From Phycisphaerales bacterium (GTDB lineage Bacteria; Planctomycetota; Phycisphaerae; Phycisphaerales; UBA1924), in contig DASPKU010000011.1 of NCBI GenBank assembly GCA_035627955.1, positions 124,001 through 188,000 of the forward strand: 64,000 bases of DNA, given 5' to 3'. Shown here piece by piece: positions 25,313-33,808 of this stretch (its first letter is position 1; the number at the start of each line of letters is the position of its first letter). A program made the position numbers and the translations under genes. Under the pieces are notes generated by a model. That model had not been told where the DNA came from and searched no databases. It saw only the letters and a list, made by a program, of their open reading frames with translations.

Positions 25313-26175
25313 CGCGCGGACTTCTCCACGCGGATGGTGACGGGGACTTGCGCGGGCTGGTGGTGGTGCGCGGGGTCGGTGCAGGCGGCGGCGCTGTGGG
25401 CGTCCACGTGGACGTCGCCAAAGATCGCGGCGACGTCGTGGCGGAAGACCTCGGCGAGCACGGCGGGGGTGAGGCCCTGCGGCGCTGCGTGGAAGTGCAG
25501 CGTACGGGACAGGCAGGCAACGCGGTCGCAGCCAGCGGCAACGGCGCGGATGTCGTGGCTGACGACCATGACGGTGAGCCTGAGGTCGTCGTGCAGGTGC
25601 TGGAGGAGCGATGCGAACTGCTGCTGGCCCACGGCGTCAATGCCGACGGTGGGCTCGTCGAGCAGCAGGAGCCTGGGGGCGGAGGCGAGGGCGCGGGCGA
25701 TCAGGACGCGCTGGAGCTGGCCGCCGCTGAGGGAACCGATGTGGGCAGAGGCGATGTCGGAGGCCCCCACTGCTTCGAGGGCGCGGTCGATGGTGGCACG
25801 CTGGTCGCGCGAGAGCGACTTCCAAGGTGAGAGGCCCAGGGTTGCGCCCATTTCGACAACCTGGCGGACGGTGAGGGGGAACTTGAGTTCGGCGGCGGAG
25901 CGCTGGGGGACGTAGCCGATCAGGCGGCGGCGGGCGGCTTCCTTTGGCGCGAGACCCAGGACGCGGACCTCGCCGGACAGGGGCTCGAGCAGGCCGAGGG
26001 TGAGCTTGAGGAGCGTGGATTTTCCGCCGCCGTTGGGGCCCAGGACGCCGAGGCGCTGCCCATCGGGGACGGCGAGGGTGATGCGGTCGAGGGCGAGGCG
26101 CGGCGGGGCCGGGTCCCCCGGCGGGCGGGGGTAGGCATAGGAGACGTTGGTGAACTCGATTGCGTTGGAGGTCAC
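25309..26175 (-). CDS. znuC: Zinc/manganese ABC transporter ATP-binding protein (ZnuC-like)
   Basis: Encodes 288 aa. Walker A GPNGGGKST, Q-loop YVPQR, signature LSGGQLQRVLIARAL, Walker B LLLLDEPTVGID and switch His in VVSHDI are all intact. The C-terminal 50 residues add a His/Ala-rich segment (DVHVDAHSAAACTDPAHHHQ) that may sense or buffer metal. It powers uptake with the adjoining permease; the start overlaps the stop of the binding-protein gene by four bases. Confidence 0.93.
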   Translation of the reverse strand: MTSNAIEFTNVSYAYPRPPGDPAPPRLALDRITLAVPDGQRLGVLGPNGGGKSTLLKLTLGLLEPLSGEVRVLGLAPKEAARRRLIGYVPQRSAAELKFPLTVRQVVEMGATLGLSPWKSLSRDQRATIDRALEAVGASDIASAHIGSLSGGQLQRVLIARALASAPRLLLLDEPTVGIDAVGQQQFASLLQHLHDDLRLTVMVVSHDIRAVAAGCDRVACLSRTLHFHAAPQGLTPAVLAEVFRHDVAAIFGDVHVDAHSAAACTDPAHHHQPAQVPVTIRVEKSAR

Positions 26176-27191
26176 TTGGCGCCCGTGGTGGTCGGTGTTG
26201 CGGGGGCGGGCGAGGCGGACTCGAGGCCCTTGGCGAGGGCGTCGAGGTTGCGCTGCATCATCGCGAACCAGTCCCCGTCGCCGAGGGGGTCGAGGGTGCT
26301 GACGGTGACCCCGGCGATGTCGCGGATTTTGTTGGCGGCCGCGGGGCTGTACTGCGGCTCAATGAAGATCGTGGAGACATTGTGGGCGCGGATGGCGTCG
26401 GCGACCTTGGCGAGGTCGGCGGGGGTGGGGTCGGAATCGAACTCGCGGATGACGGCGGCGACCTTGAAGCCGTAGCGGGCGGCCGGGCGGGCGAAGGCGT
26501 TATGGTGGGTGACAACCGCGCGGCCCTTGTAGGGCTCGAGGCGGGACTTCCAGGCCTCGTGAACCTCGTGGACGCGAGTGCGGAGCTTCGTGGTCGCGGC
26601 CTCGACGCGGGCGAGGTCGGACTCGATGGAGGAGCCGGGCGTGGAGGAGGCTTTGAGCACGGAGGCGGAGAGCGTGGGGAGGAAGGCTTCGACGACGACA
26701 GGGTCGAGCCAGAGGTGCGGGTCCTGGTTCACCTCGTCGTGGGCGTGGTCGTGGTCATGATCGTCGTGGGCGTGGTGGTCGTGCTTGTGGTCGTGATCGT
26801 GGGCGTGGTCGTGGTCAGACTTGAGGCCCACGGCTTCGGCGAAGCAGACGAGCTCGCGGTTGGGGGCGTTCTGCTTGGCGAGGATGGACTCGAGCTGCCC
26901 CTCCAGGCCGAGGCCGACGTAGACAACGAGGTTGGCGTCGGCGAGAGCGGCGACGTCCGCGGGGGTGAACTCGTAGCCGTGCTCGCTGCGGCCGGGTTGC
27001 ATGAGGATCGTAACGGAGCTGCCAGGCGGGAGGAGGGGCTCGACGAGGGACTTGAGGGGGGCGACGGTGACCACGGCCTTGACGGTGCGGGGCACCTTCG
27101 CGGGGGGTGTCTGCTTGCACGCGGTGAGGGGGCTGGTGAGGGCGAGCGCGAGGAGGGCCGCGGCGAGGAGGAGTGCGAGGGGTTTCCACAT
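26172..27191 (-). CDS. znuA: Zinc-binding lipoprotein of the ABC importer (ZnuA-like)
   Basis: ATG 27191-27189 with GGAGG nine bases upstream (minus strand, 27205-27201); 339 aa. Signal sequence with lipobox ending LTAC. Metal-ligand motifs of cluster A-I metal receptors are visible: EHGYEF, a long His/Asp-rich loop of about 28 residues (HDHAHDHDHKHDHHAHDDHD and on), DPHLWLDP, VTHHNAF and IFIEPQYS. The His loop is typical of zinc rather than manganese receptors. First gene of znuA-znuC-znuB. Confidence 0.94.
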   Translation of the reverse strand: MWKPLALLLAAALLALALTSPLTACKQTPPAKVPRTVKAVVTVAPLKSLVEPLLPPGSSVTILMQPGRSEHGYEFTPADVAALADANLVVYVGLGLEGQLESILAKQNAPNRELVCFAEAVGLKSDHDHAHDHDHKHDHHAHDDHDHDHAHDEVNQDPHLWLDPVVVEAFLPTLSASVLKASSTPGSSIESDLARVEAATTKLRTRVHEVHEAWKSRLEPYKGRAVVTHHNAFARPAARYGFKVAAVIREFDSDPTPADLAKVADAIRAHNVSTIFIEPQYSPAAANKIRDIAGVTVSTLDPLGDGDWFAMMQRNLDALAKGLESASPAPATPTTTGAK

Positions 27192-27221
27192 GGCGGCGGG
27201 CCTCCGGGGCGGGCGTGGGCC

Positions 27222-27253
27222 AGATGAGAATGGAGAATCAATAACAGTATACC
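27222..27253 (-). promoter_or_regulatory. Promoter and possible Fur/Zur-type site of the znu operon
   Basis: On the minus strand TATACT (27253-27248) is a good -10; the -35 is poor. Immediately downstream, across the expected start of transcription, lies TGATTCTCCATTCTCA (minus, 27239-27224), an AT-rich imperfect inverted/direct repeat reminiscent of Fur-superfamily boxes. A zinc-responsive repressor binding here would fit the operon, but the match is loose. Confidence 0.35.
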
Positions 27254-27395
27254 GGCTGGAATGGGGATGTTCGCGCCGCTCGGCGGGTTGTGGAGGAGGA
27301 TTGCGCGTGGCGCGGTGGCTCGGTGCGGCGCTGGCCGTGGAGAGGTGCGCGGGGCCGACAACGCGAGGTGACGTGGGTACAATCGCCTCCACTCC

Positions 27396-27468
27396 GGGGC
27401 GGTAGCTCAGTTGGTAGAGCGCATCGTTCGCAATGATGAGGTCGGGAGTTCGACTCTCCTCCGCTCCA
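27396..27468 (+). tRNA. tRNA-Ala (anticodon CGC)
   Basis: All four arms fold. The acceptor is GGGGCGG (27396-27402) with CCGCTCC (27461-27467), including one G-U. The D arm is GCTC/GAGC. The anticodon stem CATCG/TGATG encloses loop TTCGCAA with CGC at 27429-27431. The T arm GGGAG/CTCCT has loop TTCGACT. Discriminator base is A; CCA is not encoded. CGC reads GCG, a frequent Ala codon in this GC-rich genome. Confidence 0.96.
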
Positions 27469-27490
27469 CTTGAACCGGCAGATGGAAGAC

Positions 27491-27518
27491 ACACCCCGCG
27501 AGGGGTGCTGTTGTTTTT
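27491..27518 (+). terminator. Terminator after tRNA-Ala
   Basis: CACCCC (27492-27497), loop GCGA, GGGGTG (27502-27507), then TTGTTTTT (27511-27518), about 24 bp past the tRNA. Confidence 0.8.
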
Positions 27519-27588
27519 GGAGTTGCGCGGCCCTGTTGGTGAGTCGTATCGCCCGACCGCGCCACTCGCCCACACGGTGAAAGGCTCG

Positions 27589-27617
27589 ACTCGGCGCAGC
27601 GCGCACGCGCGCCGAGT
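27589..27617. other. 9-bp inverted repeat between the tRNA and ino1
   Basis: ACTCGGCGC (27589-27597) and GCGCCGAGT (27609-27617) around an 11-nt loop. The rest of the 27519-27759 interval holds no gene I can support. Confidence 0.5.
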
Positions 27618-27759
27618 GGTGCTCACTGCGCCTGACGGCAGTGCCGGGCAATCACGGTTTCTTCACCGGCATCGAATCAGCGGGCACCACTCTTGGCCGC
27701 GTCGATGCCCGCGGGCGTGCAGTTCGTCCGTGGAGCGCGGCAGCGAGGTGAGTCACCGC

Positions 27760-29079
27760 ATGCGAGCGAAGACGGTCAGGGTCGCCGTGGTCGGGGTGGG
27801 CAACTGTGCCTCCTCGCTCGTGCAGGGCGTGACGTTCTATAAGGACGCGCCCGAGGGCGAGTTCGTGCCGGGGCTGATGCACGTGACGCTGGGCGGGTAC
27901 CACGTGGGGCAGATCGAGTTCTCGGCGGCGTTCGATGTGAACGCGACGAAGGTGGGCAAGGACCTCGCGGAGGCGGTGTTCGCGGAACCCAACAACACGT
28001 ACAAGTTCAGCGAGGTGAAGCGGACGGGCGTGATGGTGCAGCGCGGGCCGACGCTGGATGGGCTGGGCGTGTACCTGGACGGCGTGGTGGAGGAGAGCAA
28101 CGCGGGCGCGGTGGATGTGGCGAAGGTGCTGCGGGAGACCCACACGGACGTGGTGGTGAGCTACCTGCCGGTGGGGTCGGAGAAGGCGACTGAGTTTTAC
28201 GCCCAAGCGGCGCTGGACGCGGGGTGCGGGTTTGTCAACTGCGTGCCGGTGTTCATCGCCTCGCGCAAGGAGTGGCGTGAGAAGTTCGAAAAGGCGGGGC
28301 TGCCGATCCTGGGGGATGACATCAAGAGTCAGGTGGGCGCGACGATCACGCACCGCGTGCTGGCGAACCTGTTCCGCCAGCGCGGCGTGAAACTGGAGCG
28401 GACCTACCAGCTGAACTTCGGGGGCAACACCGACTTCCTGAACATGCTGGAGCGCGAGCGGCTCAAGAGCAAGAAGGTGAGCAAGACGCAGGCGGTGACG
28501 AGCCAGCTTGACTATCAGCTGCCGGAGAAGGACATCCACGTCGGACCCAGCGACTATGTGCCGTGGCTGGCGGACCGCAAGTTTTGCTACATCCGCATGG
28601 AGGGAACGACGTTCGGGAACGTGCCGCTGTCGTGCGAGCTGAAGCTCGAAGTGTGGGACTCGCCCAACAGCGCTGGGGTGGTGATCGACGCGGTCCGGTG
28701 CGCGAAGCTGGCGATGGACCGGGGCGTGGGCGGGGCGCTCATCGGGCCGAGCAGCGCGTTCATGAAGAGCCCGCCGGAGCAGTTCACGGACGCGGAGGCG
28801 TTCGAGCGGACGGAGGCTTTCATCCGCGGCGATGCATCCACGCCTGGCGCGAAGAAGGTGGCGAAGATCGCGAAGGCGCGGATCGTGGTGCCGGCCGTCG
28901 CGCCGGGGCGGGACGCGGGCAATGGGCATGCGAACGGGCGTGAGCACTCGAATGGGGACGTGGGCAGCCACTCGAACGGGCACGCCGCGAGCGGCAACGG
29001 GCACGCGAAGAAGGCGAAGGCGGGCGTCAACGGGAACGGCAAGCACAACAAGAACGGCCACTCCGGGCGGAATGGGTGA
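27760..29079 (+). CDS. ino1: Inositol-3-phosphate synthase
   Basis: ATG 27760 is preferred; an in-frame GTG at 27748 is the alternative. Encodes 439 aa. It converts glucose 6-phosphate to inositol 3-phosphate using NAD+. Family features: Rossmann motif [17 protein letters not shown] at the N-terminus, [32 protein letters not shown], and [18 protein letters not shown]. The last 70 residues are a low-complexity Asn/Gly/His/Lys-rich tail ([20 protein letters not shown]) absent from typical archaeal- and actinobacterial-type enzymes. It opens the carbohydrate locus; the next gene starts 6 bp later. Confidence 0.93.
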   Translation: MRAKTVRVAVVGVGNCASSLVQGVTFYKDAPEGEFVPGLMHVTLGGYHVGQIEFSAAFDVNATKVGKDLAEAVFAEPNNTYKFSEVKRTGVMVQRGPTLDGLGVYLDGVVEESNAGAVDVAKVLRETHTDVVVSYLPVGSEKATEFYAQAALDAGCGFVNCVPVFIASRKEWREKFEKAGLPILGDDIKSQVGATITHRVLANLFRQRGVKLERTYQLNFGGNTDFLNMLERERLKSKKVSKTQAVTSQLDYQLPEKDIHVGPSDYVPWLADRKFCYIRMEGTTFGNVPLSCELKLEVWDSPNSAGVVIDAVRCAKLAMDRGVGGALIGPSSAFMKSPPEQFTDAEAFERTEAFIRGDASTPGAKKVAKIAKARIVVPAVAPGRDAGNGHANGREHSNGDVGSHSNGHAASGNGHAKKAKAGVNGNGKHNKNGHSGRNG

Positions 29080-29085
29080 CGTGCG

Positions 29086-30207
29086 ATGAAGATCGTCGTC
29101 TTCGGCCTGACCGTGAGTTCCTCCTGGGGCAATGGGCACGCCACGCTGTGGCGGGGGCTGATCGCGGCCCTTGCGCGGCGCGGGCACCGCGTGGTGTTCT
29201 TCGAGAAGGACGTGCCGTACTACGCGGGGTACCACCGCGACCTGCACGAGCTGCGCGACGGTGAGCTGATCTTCTACGGCGAGTTTGGCGATGCCTTGGA
29301 GCTGGCGCGCCGGCACCTCGCGGACGCGGACGTGGGCATGGTGACGTCGTACTGCCCTGATGGGCGGGCGGCGAGCGACCTGGTGCTGTCGTCATCGGCC
29401 GCGGCGAGGGTGTTCTATGACCTCGATACGGGCGTGACGCTGGCGAACCTGGAGGCGGGGCAGGTGCCGGCGTACCTGCCCGAGCGGGGGCTCGGGGACT
29501 TTGACCTGGTGCTGAGCTACACGGGGGGGCGGGCGCTGGAGCAGCTGCGCACGACGCTGGGTGCGCGGCGTGTCGCCCCGCTCTACGGGCATGTGGACCC
29601 AGCCGTGCACCACCCGGTTGACGCTGTTGACCAGTACCGCGCGGACCTGTCGTACCTGGGGACGTACGCGGCGGACCGGCAGCAGGCACTGGAGAAGTTG
29701 TTCATACAGCCGGCGCAACAGCTGGCGGAGCGGCGGTTCCTGATCGGCGGGGCGCAGTACCCCGCGGACTTCCCGTGGACGCCCAACATCTACTTCGTGC
29801 GGCACATGCCGCCCCCGCAGCACCCGCACTTCTTCTGCTCGTCGCGGCTGACGCTGAATGTGACGCGGAAGGCGATGGCGGAGTACGGCTACTGCCCCTC
29901 GGGGCGGCTGTTTGAGGCCGCGGCGTGCGGAGCGCCGGTGCTGACCGACTGGTTCGAGGGGCTGGAGGCGTTCTTTGAGCCCGGCTGCGAGGTGCTGGTG
30001 GCGCGCAGCAGCGGCGACGCCATCGCCGCCATCGAGCTGAGCGACGCGGAGCTGCGGCGCGTGGCGGAGGCGGCGCGGGAGCGGACCCTGAGCGAGCACA
30101 CGTCGGAGCGGCGGGCGCAGGACTTCGAGCGTGCGGTTGCAGGAGCGCTCGGCGCACGTACTGCCATCGATGATGCGGCGGCCCTGGCGGCCGGGAGGGG
30201 AGGCTGA
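29086..30207 (+). CDS. CgeB-like glycosyltransferase
   Basis: Encodes 373 aa with a GT-B layout. The N-terminal half begins MKIVVFGLTVSSSWGNGHAT, and the C-terminal half holds DLSYLGTYAADRQQ, LTLNVTRKAMAEYGYCPSGR, LFEAAACGAPVLTDWFEGLE and the end of the CgeB/DUF3880 domain. It is a clear paralogue of the genes at 45461 and 46603 (shared 'SSWGNGHAT', 'YLGTY(A/S)ADRQ', 'LFEAAACG'). Presumably it transfers a sugar from a nucleotide donor; donor and acceptor unknown. Cytoplasmic, no signal peptide. Confidence 0.85.
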   Translation: MKIVVFGLTVSSSWGNGHATLWRGLIAALARRGHRVVFFEKDVPYYAGYHRDLHELRDGELIFYGEFGDALELARRHLADADVGMVTSYCPDGRAASDLVLSSSAAARVFYDLDTGVTLANLEAGQVPAYLPERGLGDFDLVLSYTGGRALEQLRTTLGARRVAPLYGHVDPAVHHPVDAVDQYRADLSYLGTYAADRQQALEKLFIQPAQQLAERRFLIGGAQYPADFPWTPNIYFVRHMPPPQHPHFFCSSRLTLNVTRKAMAEYGYCPSGRLFEAAACGAPVLTDWFEGLEAFFEPGCEVLVARSSGDAIAAIELSDAELRRVAEAARERTLSEHTSERRAQDFERAVAGALGARTAIDDAAALAAGRGG

Positions 30208-30208
30208 G

Positions 30209-30991
30209 ATGTGGGGCATCATCCCGTCGGCGGGCATCGGGAGCCGGATCCAGCCGCTGGCGTTCAGCAAGGAACTGCTGCCGGTGGGTTCGCGGGTGGA
30301 GGAGGGGGTGGAGCGGCCGCGGGCGGTGAGCGAGTACATCGTGGAGCGGATGATCGTGGGTGGGGCGACGAAGCTGTGCTTCGTGATCTCGCCGGGCAAG
30401 CACGACATCGTGAACTACTACGCGGGTTCGATCGGGGGGGCGAGCATCGCGTACGTGGTGCAAGGGCGGGCGAAGGGGCTGTGCGACGCGATCTTCCGGG
30501 CGCTGCCGCTGATCGGGCGGGACGAGCACGTGCTCATCGGGCTGCCGGACACGATCTGGTTCCCGGTGGATGGAATGGCGATGCTGCCCGACGGCGAGCT
30601 GTCGTTCCTGCTATTCGAGGTGGATCGGCCGGAGTTCTTCGATGCGGTGGTGACCGATCGGCACAACCGTGTGCAGGAGATCCAGGTCAAGCAGAAGGAC
30701 GCGCGGTCGCGCTGGGTGTGGGGGGCGTTCAAGATGCCCGGGGCGGTCCTGCACGACCTGCACGCGCTGTGGCAACGGCCGGGCCGGCGCGATGAATACA
30801 TGGGCACGCTGATCAACGCGTGGCTCGCCGAGGGCGGCAGCGCGCTGGGCGTGAAGGCGGGCGAGGCGTACGTGGACGTGGGCACGCTGAACGGCTACCG
30901 CGAGGCGATCGCGGTGCTGTCGCGCGGCCCGCACGCACGGGAGGCGGCGCTGGATGCGCCGGCACTGGCGCACAGGAACGGAGGGAAGTGA
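30209..30991 (+). CDS. Sugar-phosphate nucleotidyltransferase
   Basis: ATG 30209 follows the previous stop by one base; GGGAGGGGAGG lies just upstream. Encodes 260 aa. The N-terminal signature MWGIIPSAGIGSRIQPLAFS followed by KELLPV is the nucleotide-binding loop of RmlA-like enzymes; VLIGLPDTIW holds the metal-binding Asp, and VDVGTLNGYREAI closes the fold. It should activate a sugar 1-phosphate to an NDP-sugar for the neighbouring glycosyltransferases and epimerases. The base and sugar used are not evident. Confidence 0.85.
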   Translation: MWGIIPSAGIGSRIQPLAFSKELLPVGSRVEEGVERPRAVSEYIVERMIVGGATKLCFVISPGKHDIVNYYAGSIGGASIAYVVQGRAKGLCDAIFRALPLIGRDEHVLIGLPDTIWFPVDGMAMLPDGELSFLLFEVDRPEFFDAVVTDRHNRVQEIQVKQKDARSRWVWGAFKMPGAVLHDLHALWQRPGRRDEYMGTLINAWLAEGGSALGVKAGEAYVDVGTLNGYREAIAVLSRGPHAREAALDAPALAHRNGGK

Positions 30992-30994
30992 TCG

Positions 30995-31999
30995 ATGCTC
31001 GAAGCGGTGATGCTGTGGAACGAGCCGAACAACAAGTCGCACTGGGACTTCACCATCGACAAGGACTGGATGATGTTCTCGGAGATGGTGATCCTGGCGG
31101 CGCAGGCGATCAAGGCGGAGAACCCGCGGCTGCCTCGGGTGCTGGGCGGGATGTCCCCGATCGACCCGTTGTTCGTGGAACGCATGGAGCGGCAGGGCGT
31201 GCTGGAGCACGTGGACGCCATCGGCGTGCACGGCTTCCCGCTCGACTGGAACCACTGGCAGATCCACGAGTGGCCGGCGAAGCTGGAGGAGATACGGCGG
31301 GTGACGAAGCTGCCGATCTGGGTGAGCGAGGTGGGCGTGAGCACCTTCGGGGCGGAGGAGGTGCAGGCGTGGGGCGTGAAGCGCACGGCCGAGCTGCTGC
31401 AGGGGCAGTGCAGCCACGTGCACTGGTATAGCCTCTTCGACCTGCCCAAGGCGTGGCCGGCGACGACGCGCCACCGCGAAGCGGAGGGCAGTTCGTACTA
31501 CCGGCACTTCTACATGGGTCTGATCCGCGAGGACGGCGCGTGCAAGCCGGGGCTGGCGGAGTTCGCGAACCACACGGACTGGATGGGGCTGTGCCAGTGG
31601 TTCCACTTCGAGGACCATCGCCTGGATGACGGCGCGAAGGTGATGCGGGAGCTGGGGGTGAAGTACCTGCGGACGGGGCTGTCGTGGTCGGACTCGCTGC
31701 GCGAGGGGGCGGACGCGTGGCTGGACCGGCAGATGCGGACGCTCGAGGAGTTCCGCGTGACGGGGACGTTCTGTTTCACGCCCGAGTCGCGGGGCATCGA
31801 GCCGCACCACACGAGCCCGCCCAAGGACCCGCGGGAGTTCGCGGATTTTTGTGCACGGATGGTGCGGCGGTATGCGCCGGGGCGGATGGTGACGGGCGCG
31901 ACGGCTACGTTGCCGGGGCGCGCCGCGGCAGGGCATAGCAAGGGGGCCGGGGTGGGAGCGGCGGCGCTGGTGCACTCGCCGCAGCAGGGTGGAACGTGA
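30995..31999 (+). CDS. Glycosidase-like TIM barrel, apparently circularly permuted
   Basis: ATG 30995 with GGAGGG at 30980-30985; 334 aa. The chain opens with [17 protein letters not shown], the acid/base 'NEP' strand normally half way through a clan-A barrel (GH39/xylosidase-like), and continues to the probable nucleophile in IWVSEVGVS near residue 111. After about residue 205 it reads [20 protein letters not shown], then [20 protein letters not shown], which in ordinary enzymes lies before the NEP strand. The order is therefore second half then first half. No signal peptide, so it acts in the cytoplasm, perhaps as a transferase or editing enzyme in the pathway. Stop overlaps the next start. 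Confidence 0.7.
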   Translation: MLEAVMLWNEPNNKSHWDFTIDKDWMMFSEMVILAAQAIKAENPRLPRVLGGMSPIDPLFVERMERQGVLEHVDAIGVHGFPLDWNHWQIHEWPAKLEEIRRVTKLPIWVSEVGVSTFGAEEVQAWGVKRTAELLQGQCSHVHWYSLFDLPKAWPATTRHREAEGSSYYRHFYMGLIREDGACKPGLAEFANHTDWMGLCQWFHFEDHRLDDGAKVMRELGVKYLRTGLSWSDSLREGADAWLDRQMRTLEEFRVTGTFCFTPESRGIEPHHTSPPKDPREFADFCARMVRRYAPGRMVTGATATLPGRAAAGHSKGAGVGAAALVHSPQQGGT

Positions 32000-33150
32000 G
32001 ACGGGCGCTCGTGATCGTGCTGGACAGCGTGGGAGTAGGCGCCGCGCTGGACGCGGCGGACTATGGGGATGTCGGCGCGAGCACGCTGCCGCACATCCTG
32101 GACCGGACCGGGATCGAGCTGCCCAACCTGTGGCGGCTGGGGATGGGGCAGGTGATCGGGACGCGGCTGGTGGGGCGACCTGTGGGGGCGTATGGGCGGA
32201 TGAGGCCGTGGGCGAGGGGGAAGGACAGCACGACCGGGCACTGGGAGCTGATGGGGTGCGTGCTGGAGGAGCCCTTCGCGGTGTTCGAGCGGTTTCCCGA
32301 GGAGCTCGTGCGGGCGATTGAGCAGGAGTGCGGGGTTGAGTTCATTGGGAACAAGGCCGCGAGCGGGACGGGGATTATCGATGAGCTGGGGGCGGAGCAT
32401 GTGGCGACGGGGAGGCTGATCCTGTACACGTCGGCGGATTCGGTGCTGCAGATCGCTGCGCACGAGGGTGTGGTGCCAGTGGAGGAGCTTTACGAGGTGT
32501 GCCGCGTGGCACGCCGGCATGCGGATGCGTACCGCATCGGACGGGTGATTGCGCGGCCCTTTGTTGGTGCGGAGGGCGCGTGGCAGCGGACGGGGAACCG
32601 GCATGACTACTCGATGGAGCCGACGCGGACGGTGCTGGACTGCCTGCTGGAAGCGGGCGTGGCGACGCGGTCCGTTGGGAAGGTGTTCGACCTGTTCGCC
32701 GGGCGCGGCCTTTTCGAGAGCCACCCGACGGCGAGCAACCGCGAGGGGATGGAGTGCACGCTGGACTTGTGGCGGCGCGGGGAGCCGGGCCTGGTGTTCA
32801 CGAACCTGGTGGACTTTGACACGGTGTACGGGCACCGGCGAGATGTGGAGGGGTACGCGCGGGCCCTGGTGGAGTTCGACGAGTGGCTGGGGACGCTGCT
32901 CCCCCACTGCTCGCGGGAGGACCTCGTCATCATCACGGCGGATCATGGGAACGACCCGACGTTCCGCGGGACGGACCACACGCGCGAGGAGGTGCCGGTG
33001 CTGATGCTTGGGGTTGAGGCGGGCGCGCTGGGGGTGCGCGAGACCTTTGCGGATGTCGGTGCCACGCTGTGCGAGTGGTTCGGGGTAGAGGGGGTGGGTG
33101 TGGGGCGGTCGATGCTGGGGTGGAGCGTGGGACGGAGGCACGCGGCGTAG
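31996..33150 (+). CDS. deoB: Phosphopentomutase (DeoB-type)
   Basis: GTG 31996 overlaps the previous stop (GTGA). Encodes 384 aa of the alkaline-phosphatase superfamily. Signatures: [20 protein letters not shown] (metal Asp and cap start), [12 protein letters not shown] with the phosphorylated Thr, [23 protein letters not shown] and [20 protein letters not shown]. It interconverts ribose 1- and 5-phosphate. In this setting it may feed the PRTase-like protein nearby or act on another pentose phosphate. Confidence 0.88.
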   Translation: MRRALVIVLDSVGVGAALDAADYGDVGASTLPHILDRTGIELPNLWRLGMGQVIGTRLVGRPVGAYGRMRPWARGKDSTTGHWELMGCVLEEPFAVFERFPEELVRAIEQECGVEFIGNKAASGTGIIDELGAEHVATGRLILYTSADSVLQIAAHEGVVPVEELYEVCRVARRHADAYRIGRVIARPFVGAEGAWQRTGNRHDYSMEPTRTVLDCLLEAGVATRSVGKVFDLFAGRGLFESHPTASNREGMECTLDLWRRGEPGLVFTNLVDFDTVYGHRRDVEGYARALVEFDEWLGTLLPHCSREDLVIITADHGNDPTFRGTDHTREEVPVLMLGVEAGALGVRETFADVGATLCEWFGVEGVGVGRSMLGWSVGRRHAA

Positions 33151-33152
33151 GC

Positions 33153-33755
33153 ATGGCGACGTTTCTGCTCATCCGGCACGGGGCGCACCTGCTCGGCGGC
33201 GACAGGCTGGCGGGCGATACGCCGGTGAAGCTCAGCCCGCTGGGGCACGAGCAGGTCGCGGCCATGGTGGAGCGGGTCGCGAAGGTGCCGGTCAAGGCGA
33301 TCTACTCAAGCCCCATCGAGCGGACGAAGCAGACCGCGGCGGCACTGGCGGCGCGTCTGCAGCTGCCGGTCACCTACCGCGAGGAGCTGGCGGAGGTGGG
33401 TTTCGGCGAGTGGATCGGGAAGACGTTCGATGTGCTGGACGCCGATCAGCGGTGGAAGCAGTGGAACACCTTCCGCAGCGGGAGCGGGGCGCCGGGCGGC
33501 GAGCGGATGATCGACGTGCAGCGGCGGATCGTGGGCGAGATGCTGCGGCTGTGGGAGGTGCACGGCCATGATGTGGTCGCGCTGGTGAGCCACGGCGATG
33601 TGATCAAGGCGGCCGCTGCGTACTTCCTGGGGGTGCCGCTGGACCTGTTCCTGCGGATCGAGATCAGCCTGGCGTCGGTGACGGTGATCCGCGTGGAGGA
33701 GGGCGGGCCGTGGGTGCTGGGGGTGAACGGGACCGGGGAGGTGGTGATGGGGTGA
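33153..33755 (+). CDS. Histidine phosphatase family protein
   Basis: Encodes 200 aa. The phosphoglycerate mutase-like core is intact: FLLIRHGAH with catalytic His9, the second Arg in SSPIERTKQTA, Glu in ELAEVGFGEW and the second His in LVSHGDVIKA. It dephosphorylates a small phosphoester, possibly an intermediate of this locus. It begins 2 bp after deoB and is convergent with the PRTase/kinase gene, separated by a 7-bp tandem repeat. Confidence 0.88.
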   Translation: MATFLLIRHGAHLLGGDRLAGDTPVKLSPLGHEQVAAMVERVAKVPVKAIYSSPIERTKQTAAALAARLQLPVTYREELAEVGFGEWIGKTFDVLDADQRWKQWNTFRSGSGAPGGERMIDVQRRIVGEMLRLWEVHGHDVVALVSHGDVIKAAAAYFLGVPLDLFLRIEISLASVTVIRVEEGGPWVLGVNGTGEVVMG

Positions 33756-33757
33756 GG

Positions 33758-33799
33758 GGATGTCGGATGTCGGATGTCGGATGTCGGATGTCGGATGTC
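33758..33799. repeat. Six tandem copies of GGATGTC
   Basis: Perfect 7-bp unit repeated six times in the 53-bp space between convergent genes. A seventh partial match (GGATGTT) follows a few bases later. Likely variable in copy number between strains. Confidence 0.95.
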
Positions 33800-33808
33800 A
33801 GCGGGATG

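Noticed and set aside
26728-26818. Repeated GTGGTCGTGGTC-like DNA
   Set aside because: This is the codon repeat of the His/Asp-rich metal loop of ZnuA read on the other strand, not a regulatory or CRISPR array.
33758-33799. Tandem GGATGTC copies as a CRISPR
   Set aside because: Units are 7 bp with no spacers and no cas genes are nearby.
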